Assembly (NCBI RefSeq): GCF_018595685.2
Contig: NZ_CP092334.1
Span: 2,074,001-2,138,000, forward strand
Direction of reading: 5' to 3'
DNA from: Flavihumibacter rivuli
GTDB taxonomy: Bacteria > Bacteroidota > Bacteroidia > Chitinophagales > Chitinophagaceae
DNA length: 64,000 bases
In this document: piece by piece, positions 33,853 through 41,767 of the stretch
Layout: each line of letters opens with the position of its first letter
Position numbering within the stretch: position 1 is the stretch's first letter
The notes under the pieces: generated by a model
What the model was told of the DNA's origin: nothing
What the model saw: only the letters and a program-made list of their open reading frames with translations
Database searches by the model: none
Made by a program: the position numbers and the translations under genes

Positions 33853-34704
33853 CTACTGTTGCTTCTTTGAATTCAGCGGCGCCCCTACGGCAATATCACA
33901 ACGGTGGCCGGGTTCACCATGCTTGGGATTGAGTCCATTGGCTGGAATACTGCCCGTTGTAGCAGGATTGAAATTGGTATTGGCTGTTGAGGAAGAATCT
34001 GAGGAAGAACTCGTCAACAATGGGGTTGGCGTGTTAACATTCGTGGTAACCGTCGAAGTTTTTTGTTTTACCGGAGCCGAAGAAAGCGGTGCCCCAACGG
34101 CAATATCACAACGATGACCAGGCTCACCATGCTTGGGGTTGAGGCCATTGGCTGGGCCATTGGAAGCAGGCTTAACAGTAGCCGCTGTAGAGGTAACCGC
34201 TGGCTTGGATGCCGGTGCCGAAGAGAGAGGTGCCCCTACGGCAATATCGCAACGGTGACCAGGTTCGCCATGTTTGGGATTCAACCCTGATGCAGCCGAT
34301 GCAGGTGGCGCAATGGTGGTTGGTGTATTGACAGATGTGCTTATAGCTCCTGGCTGTGCAGCGAGTTGGGCAGGTATATTGCCACCAGCAGGCTGGCTTC
34401 CCAAACCCGGACTAACAGAGCTGATCTTTGAGGGTAGGGAAGGCATCTGTAAGGAGCCGGTTGAAGCACCTGAAAGTGGGGCACCAACGGCTATATCACA
34501 ACGATGTCCTGGCAAGCCATGTGCAGGATTCAATTTAACTCCTGCGCTACCGGCAGCTGCCTGTCCGGCCAGCGCGGTCAGCGGCTGGGCCTGGCTTCCG
34601 GGCAGGGAAGCAGCATTACTACGATCGGCCCTGGGCAGGCTTTGGTCGCAGGCAGTCAGTGAAGCGATGGCCATGAGGCCGGCAATGGCATGGATAAGTT
34701 TCAT
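33853..34704 (-). CDS. Lipoprotein with four PGHRCDI repeats
   Basis: This 283-residue protein has a lipoprotein signal (LMAIASLTAC, Cys19). The mature part is Ala/Ser/Pro/Thr-rich, apparently disordered linker carrying four copies of a 19-residue motif, NPxHGxPGHRCDIAVGAPL, at residues 59-77, 142-160, 189-207 and 259-277. Three copies are identical over the motif; the first has A for K and L for E. Each has two His, one Cys and one Asp in fixed positions, which would suit metal binding or an anchored covalent link. The family is not recognised. The gene is monocistronic, 106 bp from the upstream-strand neighbour. Confidence 0.85.
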   Translation of the reverse strand: MKLIHAIAGLMAIASLTACDQSLPRADRSNAASLPGSQAQPLTALAGQAAAGSAGVKLNPAHGLPGHRCDIAVGAPLSGASTGSLQMPSLPSKISSVSPGLGSQPAGGNIPAQLAAQPGAISTSVNTPTTIAPPASAASGLNPKHGEPGHRCDIAVGAPLSSAPASKPAVTSTAATVKPASNGPANGLNPKHGEPGHRCDIAVGAPLSSAPVKQKTSTVTTNVNTPTPLLTSSSSDSSSTANTNFNPATTGSIPANGLNPKHGEPGHRCDIAVGAPLNSKKQQ

Positions 34705-34796
34705 GGTTTCTTGTTGACCTGTTATCGGATAAGATCACTACCCTTCCTTCAAAGCCCGAACCTCCTATTAAAGTTAATCATTATCCTTTCTTTAAC

Positions 34797-34827
34797 GGCA
34801 AAGCCCCGCCATTAGTATTGGCGGGGC
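34797..34827 (-). terminator. Hairpin terminator after the amidohydrolase gene
   Basis: GCCCCGCC-9-nt loop-GGCGGGGC is followed on the minus strand by a short TTT. It lies 26 bp after the amidohydrolase stop. Confidence 0.7.
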
Positions 34828-34852
34828 CCTGCTATTAATGATTTCCTATGGA

Positions 34853-36133
34853 TCATTCCTGTTTGAAGACCTTACCATCCTTCATCACAAACCTCACCTT
34901 GCCCATCGATTGGACATCCTTAACGGGGTCGCCTTCAACGGCAATGATATCTGCCAGTTTCCCTTTTTCAATGGAGCCCAATGTTTCAGTGGCACCCAGC
35001 AGATCGGCAGCTGATAGGGTGGCCGATTGGATGGCTTCCAGGATAGGCATGCCTGCTTCGGTCATGTATACAAACTCGAGCCAGTTCTTACCATGGGCAA
35101 ACACGCCGGCATCGGTACCGAAAGCGATCTTCACCCCTGCCTTGTAAGCCTTGGCGAAAGTAGCCTGGATCTTGGGTCCGGTGGCCAGTGCCTTGGGCGT
35201 TACGATATCCGTATAATAGCCGGGGATTTTGGCGCTATCTGCTGTTGACTTACCCGCGGTAATGGTAGGCACCAGGTAGGTACCATATTTCTTCATCAGT
35301 TCAATGCCTTCATCATCGAGGAAGGTGCCATGCTCAATGGAATTCACGCCACCACGAACCGCGCGCTTGATGCCTTCGGCTCCATGCGCATGGGCGGCTA
35401 CCTTATAGCCATAATCCTTTGCTGCGGCGACAATGGCCTTCACCTCTTCTTCCGTGAACTGGGCATTGGCTCCGTCCTTGGCCTGGCTGAGCACCCCTCC
35501 TGTGGCCGTGATCTTGATCAGGTCTGAACCATCCTTATAGCGCTGGCGAACGGCCTTGTAAGCGTCTTCTTCACCATTGATCACCCCTTCTTTTGGACCG
35601 GGGTCACCTTGCAGGTCCCTGCGATACCCATTGGTAGGATCCGCATGGCCACCGGTCGTGGCGATGCTCTTGCCCGCGGTAAAAATGCGTGGCCCAACCA
35701 CCTGACCCCTGGCTATTGCATTGCGTAAGGAAATGTTTACGCCACTGCCACCCAAATCACGGACGGTAGTGAATCCTGTCATCAGGGTAACATTGGCATA
35801 TTTCAATGATTCGAATGCGATATCGGAAGGGTTGTTCACAAATCGGTCAATCGCCCCGCCCTTCTTGGTCTCCCCTTCCAGGTGAACGTGCATATCGATC
35901 AATCCCGGCATCACGGTCCGGTTCTTAAGGTCGATCACCTTGTCGGTAGCACCGGCCTTCAGGAAGCCTGGCTGCACATCAGCGATCTTGTTACCTTCCA
36001 CCACTATGGTCATATTGCTGAGCATCTTACCCGACCTTACATCGACCAGTTGCCCGCAATGCAGGATGGTTTTTTGTGAAAAGGCCGTGAAGGCAGCGGC
36101 CATTGCTACAAAAGAGAGCAGTACTTTTCTCAT
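34853..36133 (-). CDS. Exported metal-dependent amidohydrolase
   Basis: This 426-residue protein has a signal peptide (KVLLSFVAMAAAFTAFSQ). The amidohydrolase-superfamily barrel carries MPGLIDMHVHLEG (HxH), the metal-bridging Lys region DLIKITATGG, VAAHAHG, SIEHGT and the late Asp FGTDAGVFAHG. It resembles the imidazolonepropionase-like / Xaa-Pro- and Xaa-Arg-dipeptidase subgroup of exported enzymes. The substrate is probably a small peptide or cyclic amide but is not defined by sequence. Confidence 0.88.
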   Translation of the reverse strand: MRKVLLSFVAMAAAFTAFSQKTILHCGQLVDVRSGKMLSNMTIVVEGNKIADVQPGFLKAGATDKVIDLKNRTVMPGLIDMHVHLEGETKKGGAIDRFVNNPSDIAFESLKYANVTLMTGFTTVRDLGGSGVNISLRNAIARGQVVGPRIFTAGKSIATTGGHADPTNGYRRDLQGDPGPKEGVINGEEDAYKAVRQRYKDGSDLIKITATGGVLSQAKDGANAQFTEEEVKAIVAAAKDYGYKVAAHAHGAEGIKRAVRGGVNSIEHGTFLDDEGIELMKKYGTYLVPTITAGKSTADSAKIPGYYTDIVTPKALATGPKIQATFAKAYKAGVKIAFGTDAGVFAHGKNWLEFVYMTEAGMPILEAIQSATLSAADLLGATETLGSIEKGKLADIIAVEGDPVKDVQSMGKVRFVMKDGKVFKQE

Positions 36134-36160
36134 TAGTCAGTTTGGTTTGCTATAAATGTA

Positions 36161-36199
36161 AAAAAACTGTCCGACACCCTGGTGGGCACCGGACAGTTT
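36161..36199 (-). terminator. Rho-independent terminator of the peroxiredoxin gene
   Basis: On the minus strand AAACTGTCCG-loop-CGGACAGTTT is followed by a T7 run, 20 bp after the peroxiredoxin stop. Confidence 0.9.
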
Positions 36200-36218
36200 C
36201 TTCACCTAAGAAAAACAC

Positions 36219-36857
36219 TTAATCGAGGTTGGGTTGCGGCGTATACCTCAGGTAGGGCTTCACCACTTCCACGCCCTTGGGGAATTTCTTGATCGCGTCT
36301 TCCGTACTAACGGCAGGAACAACGATCACCCTGTCACCTGCTTTCCAGTCAGCCGGCGTAGCCACACTGTAATTGGCGGTCAGCTGGAGGGAATCGATCA
36401 CCCTCAATACTTCATAGAAATTACGTCCGGTGGATGCCGGGTAAGTGATCATCAGTTTGATCTTCTTATCCGGGCCAATGATGAAGAGGGAGCGAACGGT
36501 AAAGGTCTCAGAAGCATTGGGGTGGATCATATCATAAAGGTTGGCCACCACCCTTTCTTCGTCGGCAATGATCGGGAAGTCAACATGGCAATGCTGGGTT
36601 TCATTGATATCATTCCTCCAGCCCAGGTGCTTATCCAGCGGGTCAACACTTACTGCCAGCACCTTCACATTACGCTTCTCAAATTCTGATTTCAACAAGG
36701 CCGTTTTGCCTAATTCGGTTGTACATACCGGTGTGTAGTCAGCCGGATGGGAGAAAAGTACTCCCCAGCTATTCCCCAGGTACTCATGGAAATCAATTTC
36801 CCCTTCGGTTGTCTGTGCCTTGAAATTGGGCGCGATATCGCCTAAATGCAAACTCAT
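36219..36857 (-). CDS. 1-Cys peroxiredoxin (Prx6 type)
   Basis: This 212-residue peroxidase reduces hydroperoxides. The peroxidatic Cys45 lies in HPADYTPVCTTELG. The long C-terminal arm (TPADWKAGDRVIVVPAVSTE ... GVEVVKPYLRYTP) is that of the Prx6 subfamily. There is no standard resolving Cys at the C-terminus; the other Cys (about residue 91, QHCHVDF) is not in a typical resolving position. It is monocistronic with its own terminator. Confidence 0.94.
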   Translation of the reverse strand: MSLHLGDIAPNFKAQTTEGEIDFHEYLGNSWGVLFSHPADYTPVCTTELGKTALLKSEFEKRNVKVLAVSVDPLDKHLGWRNDINETQHCHVDFPIIADEERVVANLYDMIHPNASETFTVRSLFIIGPDKKIKLMITYPASTGRNFYEVLRVIDSLQLTANYSVATPADWKAGDRVIVVPAVSTEDAIKKFPKGVEVVKPYLRYTPQPNLD

Positions 36858-36920
36858 ATAAAAAGAATTTTAGTTGGTTGGAAGACGAATATAATAAATT
36901 CCTACAAAACAAGTAGGGGT

Positions 36921-38075
36921 TTATTGCTGCATCCCCCCGGCCTTATTAATAGAACCGCGGCCAAACTTATTCTTGACGGCATCAATGGCCTTGTAGAGAT
37001 CAGCCTTGCGGTTCACATCCTGGAAGAGGTTGGTCTGCATGGCCTCATCGGTCAACTCGCTCAACCGCACGCCGAGCAAGCGTACCGGCTGGCCTTTTTT
37101 GTACAGCTTTTCGAACAATTGCCGGGCGTGGGGAATCAGTTCATCATCGTAGTAACTATAGGGGATACTCACCTGGCGGGAGGTGGTTTCAAAATCAGAA
37201 TAGCGGATCTTGACCGTGATACAGCCGGCCATTTTATTTTCCTGCCTTAGCTCGTACGCTACTTTTTCGGTCATCCGCACCAGTTGGGTATTCAGGAAGG
37301 CCAGGTCCGTACTGTCCTGTTCAAAGGTATTTTCACTGGAAACGGATTTGGCCTCCTGGTAGGGCGTTACTTCCCCTCTGTGCAATCCATGTGCCTTATT
37401 CCAAAGGTCGATCCCATGCTTACCCAGGAATTTCGACAGCAGTTCCGGTTTGGCCAGGCGTAATTCCTGAATGGTCTCAATGCCGATCTGCAGGAGATTG
37501 CTATAGGTCTGCTCCCCCACACCCGGGATCTTATTCACTTTCATCGGGTCGAGGAAATCCAACTCCTTTCCAGGCTCAATGAAGAGCCAGCCATTCGGTT
37601 TGGCCGCATCTGTCGCGATCTTGGCGATCATCTTATTGCTGCCCATACCAAAAGAAATAGGCAGCCCGGTGGTATCCATGATCTTTTGGCGAAGGGCAAG
37701 GGTCCATTCCAAAGGCTTATGATACTTATCCATACCGGTCAGGTCGATGTAGAACTCATCGATGGAAGCCTTTTCAAATACCGGTGCTGCATTGGCGATG
37801 ATTTCAGTAACGATGCGGGAGTATTTTGAATATTCACTGCGGGTACCGCCAACCACTATTGCCTGCGGGCAAAGTTTCAGTGCAGTTCGCATAGGCATGG
37901 CCGAGTGGATGCCAAACTTCCTGGCCTCGTAACTGCAGGCAGCCACTACTCCCCTGTCGCTGTTGCCCCCAACGATCAATGGCTTGCCTTTCAATTCAGG
38001 GTTATTGAGGCATTCCACGGATACAAAAAATGCATCGAGATCGAAATGGGCTATCAGTCGCTGCGGTTCCTTCAT
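36921..38075 (-). CDS. dinB: DNA polymerase IV (Y-family)
   Basis: This 384-residue Y-family translesion polymerase counts from ATG 38075. Catalytic carboxylates lie in HFDLDAFFVSVE and ASIDEFYIDLTG. The helix-hairpin-helix KINKIPGVGEQTYSNLLQIG-type region and C-terminal little-finger domain are complete. The frame opens at 38171, but the -7 box TAAATTTG directly upstream of 38075 and the divergent gene support the shorter form. Confidence 0.95.
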   Translation of the reverse strand: MKEPQRLIAHFDLDAFFVSVECLNNPELKGKPLIVGGNSDRGVVAACSYEARKFGIHSAMPMRTALKLCPQAIVVGGTRSEYSKYSRIVTEIIANAAPVFEKASIDEFYIDLTGMDKYHKPLEWTLALRQKIMDTTGLPISFGMGSNKMIAKIATDAAKPNGWLFIEPGKELDFLDPMKVNKIPGVGEQTYSNLLQIGIETIQELRLAKPELLSKFLGKHGIDLWNKAHGLHRGEVTPYQEAKSVSSENTFEQDSTDLAFLNTQLVRMTEKVAYELRQENKMAGCITVKIRYSDFETTSRQVSIPYSYYDDELIPHARQLFEKLYKKGQPVRLLGVRLSELTDEAMQTNLFQDVNRKADLYKAIDAVKNKFGRGSINKAGGMQQ

Positions 38076-38078
38076 ACC

Positions 38079-38086
38079 CAAATTTA
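38079..38086 (-). promoter_or_regulatory. Candidate -7 box for dinB
   Basis: TAAATTTG on the minus strand fits TAnnTTTG and ends 3 nt before the dinB ATG, implying a near-leaderless transcript. Confidence 0.4.
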
Positions 38087-38106
38087 CCAAAGGCAGTGGG
38101 ATTGAA

Positions 38107-38136
38107 TTTGATTGGTAAGCAAAAAGGTTATTTTTA
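38107..38136 (+). promoter_or_regulatory. Candidate promoter of the hypothetical-Crp operon
   Basis: TTTG (38107-38110), an 18-nt spacer and TATTTTTA (38129-38136) resemble the Bacteroidota -33/-7 arrangement with one mismatch in the -7 box. The box ends 4 nt before the ATG at 38141. Confidence 0.45.
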
Positions 38137-38140
38137 AGGT

Positions 38141-38611
38141 ATGGAATGGTTAAAGACCGGGATAGGCCCATTGAAAGACCTGATCAGTTTCCTGCATAAG
38201 AAGTCGGCCACCACCGATGTGCAGAAAAAATTAATATTGAAGGAGCTTACCCATAACCTGAATGTATTCAAGAATGGCTACCTGAACCAATTCCCGGAAG
38301 ACACCATTATTTCTCACCTGCAGAATGAAGCGATCCGGCAGGCGGTCAGGGAGAATTTCTCTTTCCCAAAACTGAAGCCAGGGAAGATCGAACCCTATCA
38401 TATCCATGATGAGCGGAACCGCCGTTACCAGGGCTGGACATTAGAGCAGTTGTTCGACAAGATCGATGAAAAGATAGAAGAACTCCGGACCATCCAGAAG
38501 ATGAACAATGGTTCCGTGAAAACGGTAAAGAACAATATTGGTTTGATGCTGAGCAACCTGTATTACAGGCTGAAGCTGGCAGCCGACTTCATTAAATCTG
38601 ACCTGAAATGA
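38141..38611 (+). CDS. Hypothetical helical protein
   Basis: The family is not recognised. This 156-residue, soluble, apparently all-helical protein is rich in Lys and Leu (VQKKLILKELTHNLNVFKNG, LEQLFDKIDEKIEELRTIQK). Its stop overlaps the start of the following Crp/Fnr gene by 4 bp (ATGA), so the two are translationally coupled and may work together. It diverges from dinB. Confidence 0.75.
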   Translation: MEWLKTGIGPLKDLISFLHKKSATTDVQKKLILKELTHNLNVFKNGYLNQFPEDTIISHLQNEAIRQAVRENFSFPKLKPGKIEPYHIHDERNRRYQGWTLEQLFDKIDEKIEELRTIQKMNNGSVKTVKNNIGLMLSNLYYRLKLAADFIKSDLK

Positions 38612-39201
38612 GTGATACTACCAACACGCTCGAGATCATGCGCAGGCAGATCAGCGCATTACACCCGATCCCTGATGAAGAATGGGAATCGTTCAGCAGC
38701 ATATGGGTACCGGTTACGTATAAACGAAAATCGGTCCTGACGGCAGCAGGCGAAGTGGAGAAATACCTCTATTGGGTGACAGAGGGTGTACAACGAGGTT
38801 TCCACCTCCACAATGAAAAGGAAGCGACCATTGTCTTCAGTTATCCCTACTCCTTTTCCGGCATCATTGATTCCTTCCTATTGCAGAAGCCATCCAGGTT
38901 CTACCTGGAATGCATTACCAGCAGCCAGTTCCTGCGTACCACTTACCAGCAATACGAGCAGGTAAGAAGGACGCATGCGGGCTTGGGCCAGGCCATGTAC
39001 CTTGCCCTGGCCGCGGCCATGTCGGGGGTATTGGAAAGGCAGATCGAACTAATGGTGTATTCAGCGGAAGAGAAATTCCGGACCCTGTTAAAGCGAAGTC
39101 CCCATATCCTCCAGATCGTCCCGCATAAATACCTGGCCAGCTACCTGGGCATTGATCCCACCACCTTTAGTAAACTATTATCTACGGTAAAGATCAGTTA
39201 A
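38608..39201 (+). CDS. Crp/Fnr-family transcriptional regulator
   Basis: This 197-residue protein has a cyclic-nucleotide-binding-like N-terminal domain (VPVTYKRKSVLTAAGEVEKYLYWVTEG) and a C-terminal helix-turn-helix (HKYLASYLGIDPTTFSKLLSTVK). No iron-sulphur cysteines are seen. It overlaps the preceding hypothetical gene and is followed 138 bp later by a DinB-like gene, the same order as at 16737-17848. Confidence 0.87.
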   Translation: MSDTTNTLEIMRRQISALHPIPDEEWESFSSIWVPVTYKRKSVLTAAGEVEKYLYWVTEGVQRGFHLHNEKEATIVFSYPYSFSGIIDSFLLQKPSRFYLECITSSQFLRTTYQQYEQVRRTHAGLGQAMYLALAAAMSGVLERQIELMVYSAEEKFRTLLKRSPHILQIVPHKYLASYLGIDPTTFSKLLSTVKIS

Positions 39202-39313
39202 GAGGGTGGTTGCCAATGGGTTTGTAGCGGTTAACCCATTTGCTGGATATGGAACAAAGCCTGCCTTCCTGAAAATCTTGGTGTAGACCAAGAATCAGCT
39301 GCAGGGGTGTAGA

Positions 39314-39321
39314 TACTTTTG
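39314..39321 (+). promoter_or_regulatory. Candidate -7 box for the second DinB-like gene
   Basis: TACTTTTG fits TAnnTTTG and lies 18 nt before ATG 39340. It overlaps an in-frame TTG at 39319, which argues against that TTG being the start. Confidence 0.45.
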
Positions 39322-39339
39322 GGTTCAAATAGCAAAAGC

Positions 39340-39918
39340 ATGAAACAGGTAAACGCAAATGACTTGCTCCAGTCGCTCAAAGAAGATTCCGTTTTTCTTT
39401 TAGAGCAGATCGAGAACATTTCCATCTACACACCGGTGGAACTGCTGGAAACCAATGATGGCGAGGGTCGCTGGAACACCCTCCAGGTATTGGAACACCT
39501 GAATACCTACTACAGGTATTACCTGCCGCATATTGAAAAAGCCATTGCTGCTTCCAGTGCCCAACCACAACAATACTTCAAGCCGGGATGGCTGGGGAAT
39601 TATTTTACCAATAGCATGAAGCCTAAGGATGGACAGGTGAAGAATAAAATGAAGGCCATGGGCAAACACAATCCCGATCCAAAGCTGGATGCAAAGGCCG
39701 TTATGCGTGATTTCCTGCATTACCAAAGGACCTTTGTATTGCTGCTGGAGAAAGGCAAGCAGGCCGACCTTAATTCTGTGAAGGTGCCCATTTCCATCGC
39801 TTCCTTTATCCGCCTGAAACTGGGTGATGTATTCAGCTTTATCGTTGCACATAATAACCGCCATTGGATCCAGATAGAGAAATTGCTGGAAAGGTTTCCG
39901 AGTGTTAGGACAGCGTAG
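39340..39918 (+). CDS. DinB-family protein
   Basis: This 192-residue protein counts from ATG 39340. It has the DinB/YfiT four-helix pattern: GRWNTLQVLEHLNTYYRYYLP near residues 45-65 and a C-terminal FIVAHNNRHWIQIEKLL, giving three His for metal binding. A longer loop follows the first helix pair compared with the 150-residue paralogue at 17396. Enzymatic role unknown. Confidence 0.85.
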   Translation: MKQVNANDLLQSLKEDSVFLLEQIENISIYTPVELLETNDGEGRWNTLQVLEHLNTYYRYYLPHIEKAIAASSAQPQQYFKPGWLGNYFTNSMKPKDGQVKNKMKAMGKHNPDPKLDAKAVMRDFLHYQRTFVLLLEKGKQADLNSVKVPISIASFIRLKLGDVFSFIVAHNNRHWIQIEKLLERFPSVRTA

Positions 39919-39966
39919 GAGATGAGGGAGTTTTACGCCAACCAGAGGGGATGGGGACATGTGAAA

Positions 39967-40078
39967 ATGTGGACATGTGGACATGTGGATATGTGATCTT
40001 TTCTCCAACCATTAGAGAGGGATGGATAGGTTGATGCAGCTCCTGACGGAGCTGTTTTTTCACCCCACCAGGGTTTCT
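39967..40078 (+). repeat. Direct repeat copy A (octamer tract plus hairpin)
   Basis: This copy has three ATGTGGAC-type octamers, then ATGTGATCTTTTCTCCAACC, ATGGATAGGTTGATG and a terminator-like hairpin CAGCTCC-TGAC-GGAGCTG-TTTTTT at 40037-40060. It is copied at 40361-40480. It begins just after the DinB-like gene, so its hairpin could terminate that gene. Confidence 0.85.
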
Positions 40079-40360
40079 CGAAAGGTACCCTGATGGATAT
40101 ACCGGGAATACAATTTTTTCATGAAACCTTTTCCTTGCCCCGTTGTGTCTTATGACCAACGGGCAGTTGGAATCGCAGCAAGGCTGTTTGGAAATTATAC
40201 GACAGAAATTAACGCTGATAAAGGCTTACGTTAGGAGCTGTTGGTGATAACACGCAACAGCGGCGCGAGGAGAGATTACTTCATCACCCCTAATATTATT
40301 GCATCTTCTGCTACTATTCATAAGGGTCCCTCTAAGGAGCCACTGCTGAGGTTAAAGAAG
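40079..40360. repeat. Repeat island II, middle part
   Basis: Between the two direct repeats lie a diverged CCCTGATGG half-palindrome (40088-40096, paired with CACCAGGGT at 40066), the palindrome 40138-40163 starting CCCCGTTGTGTCTTATGACC (identical over 20 bp to 15141-15160) and a degenerate AGGGTCCCTCTAAGGAGCC near 40323. No gene is seen. Confidence 0.7.
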
Positions 40361-40480
40361 ATGTGGACATGTGGACGTGTGGACATGTGGACATGTGATC
40401 TTTTCTCCAACCATTAGAAAGAGATGGATAGGTTGATGCAGCTCCTGACGGAGCTGTTTTTTCGTCCCCGCAAGGGCTCC
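40361..40480 (+). repeat. Direct repeat copy B (octamer tract plus hairpin)
   Basis: This is the second copy of 39967-40078 with one extra octamer (ATGTGGAC, ATGTGGAC, GTGTGGAC, ATGTGGAC), then the same ATGTGATCTTTTCTCCAACC and the hairpin CAGCTCC-TGAC-GGAGCTG-TTTTTT at 40439-40462. An inverted trace of the octamer lies at 40561-40573. Confidence 0.85.
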
Positions 40481-40496
40481 TGAAAAGGAAAATAAA

Positions 40497-40518
40497 AGGT
40501 GATCCGCCAGGATCACCT
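40497..40518 (-). terminator. Terminator downstream of rimM
   Basis: AGGTGATCC-loop-GGATCACCT is a 9-bp stem followed on the minus strand by TTTTATTTT. It lies 154 bp after the rimM stop, beyond two small palindromes. Confidence 0.75.
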
Positions 40519-40585
40519 CACTAATATCTTAGCCTATTTCCCAATGGTTGGCGTAAGGACCACATGTCCACATTTTCACACCATG

Positions 40586-40646
40586 CCCTCGTAGCGAAGC
40601 GAAGAGGGTGTCCACACTCGTCCGCCGAAGCTTCAGCGAAGGCGGA
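40586..40646. repeat. Two short extragenic palindromes after rimM
   Basis: CCCTCGTAGCG-AAG-CGAAGAGGG (40586-40608) and TCCGCCGAAGCTTCAGCG ... AAGGCGGA (40621-40646) are imperfect palindromes. The second, with the TCCGCC/GGCGGA ends and GAAGCTTC core, is of a type that occurs dispersed in many bacterial genomes. Confidence 0.65.
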
Positions 40647-40671
40647 TCCCCCCTGTTTAGCGTCAATCCCC

Positions 40672-41184
40672 TCATCTATACAGCTCCAGCAGACCATCCG
40701 GAAGGACCACATGCACCTGCTTCTTTTTCTGATCGATCTTCTGGAGGAATTCTTCGTTGATAGGGATCAGGGCTTCGTTGGCATTCAGGATGATCTTACA
40801 GAGCACCTGGTGGGGTTGTTCGATCACTTCCTCGATGGGACCAAGGTCCTCGCCTTCATTGATGATATGGAAGCCCAATAAGGAGATCGCGGAAGACCTG
40901 GCCGCAAAGCGTTCAAAGTCCTCTTCGCTTAACCATACCTGTCTTGGGGTGAGCTTACGTGCTTCCTCCTTGGTATTGACACCTTCCAGCTTGATATAGA
41001 TCTCGGTATCGCTTTTGATCCTGGTCTCTTCCACGAAATAGGGAAGGAAATCATCTTTCCGCACTTCCACGAATAGGGTCTCCAGCCCTTTCAGGGAGGT
41101 CTTCTTGCCCAGGGCATGTTCCAGGACCAGCTCACCCTTCAAGCCGAAACTGGCCACCAGCTTTCCGATACTATTGTACTGCAT
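40672..41184 (-). CDS. rimM: Ribosome maturation factor RimM
   Basis: This 170-residue protein counts from ATG 41184. It has the N-terminal RimM barrel (YNSIGKLVASFGLKGELVLEH) and the C-terminal PRC-barrel (LLGFHIINEGEDLGPIEEVIEQ, then ALIPINEEFLQKID). It assists 30S maturation through S19. The frame opens to 41250, but the extension is the rpsP terminator sequence, so it is not coding. It lies downstream of rpsP, as is common. Confidence 0.93.
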   Translation of the reverse strand: MQYNSIGKLVASFGLKGELVLEHALGKKTSLKGLETLFVEVRKDDFLPYFVEETRIKSDTEIYIKLEGVNTKEEARKLTPRQVWLSEEDFERFAARSSAISLLGFHIINEGEDLGPIEEVIEQPHQVLCKIILNANEALIPINEEFLQKIDQKKKQVHVVLPDGLLELYR

Positions 41185-41228
41185 AACCGAACACTTAGAT
41201 TGCAAAGATGATACAAGTTCATCCAAAA

Positions 41229-41261
41229 AAAGGATCCCGATGACATGCATCGGGATCCTTT
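41229..41261 (-). terminator. Rho-independent terminator after rpsP
   Basis: AAAGGATCCCGATG-ACATG-CATCGGGATCCTTT is a 14-bp perfect stem followed by T7 on the minus strand, between rpsP and rimM. rimM expression would therefore depend on readthrough or its own promoter. Confidence 0.92.
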
Positions 41262-41283
41262 ATCTGGTTTGAGCTAAATCTGA

Positions 41284-41724
41284 TTATTCAGCTGCACCAC
41301 CTTCCTGCCTTGGCTGTGGCCTACGAACAGGCTGGTGACGACGTACCTGGCGTTGCTTCCTGTGCTCATCGTTGCGCTTCTTGATCTGCGCTTCGTGCTC
41401 CTTATGCCAAACTTCGAATTTGGTCATAGCAGTCACTTCATCGAATAAGCCCAGTTTCACGCCACGCAGCAGGTGTTTCAGGTACAATACACCTTTGAAG
41501 GACAGGATACGGCGAACTGTATCAGTAGGCTGAGCACCTTTGTGCAGCCAATCGAGCGCACGCTGGCGATCAAGCTGGATAGTTGCGGGAACTGTCAGGG
41601 GGTTGTAAGTACCGATCTTCTGGATGAATTTACCATCCCTTGGTGCACGGGCATCAGCCACTACAATGAAGTAGAATGGCCTTTTCTTGGAGCCGTGACG
41701 CTGCAATCTCATTTTAACTGGCAT
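41284..41724 (-). CDS. rpsP: 30S ribosomal protein S16
   Basis: This 146-residue protein starts with the S16 domain ([57 protein letters not shown]). A C-terminal extension of about 60 residues, rich in Lys, Arg, His and Gln, follows; such tails are common in Bacteroidota S16. It has a well-formed promoter upstream and a strong terminator downstream. Confidence 0.97.
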   Translation of the reverse strand: MPVKMRLQRHGSKKRPFYFIVVADARAPRDGKFIQKIGTYNPLTVPATIQLDRQRALDWLHKGAQPTDTVRRILSFKGVLYLKHLLRGVKLGLFDEVTAMTKFEVWHKEHEAQIKKRNDEHRKQRQVRRHQPVRRPQPRQEGGAAE

Positions 41725-41767
41725 CGTAAATAGACATTTAAATGCGTGAACAAATAGGGTTACTACA

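Noticed and set aside
33812..34290. Plus-strand frames over the PGHRCDI lipoprotein gene
   Set aside because: Antisense to a gene with a clear lipoprotein signal and a conserved repeated motif; their own repeats are just the complement.
39400..40159. Minus-strand frames with His/Met-rich peptides over repeat island II
   Set aside because: They are translations of the ATGTGGAC octamers and antisense of the DinB-like gene.
40521..40881. Short frames on both strands over the palindromes after rimM (AFAEASADE-type peptide)
   Set aside because: The peptide comes from the TCCGCCGAAGCTTC palindrome; such peptides are common mis-annotations of extragenic repeats.
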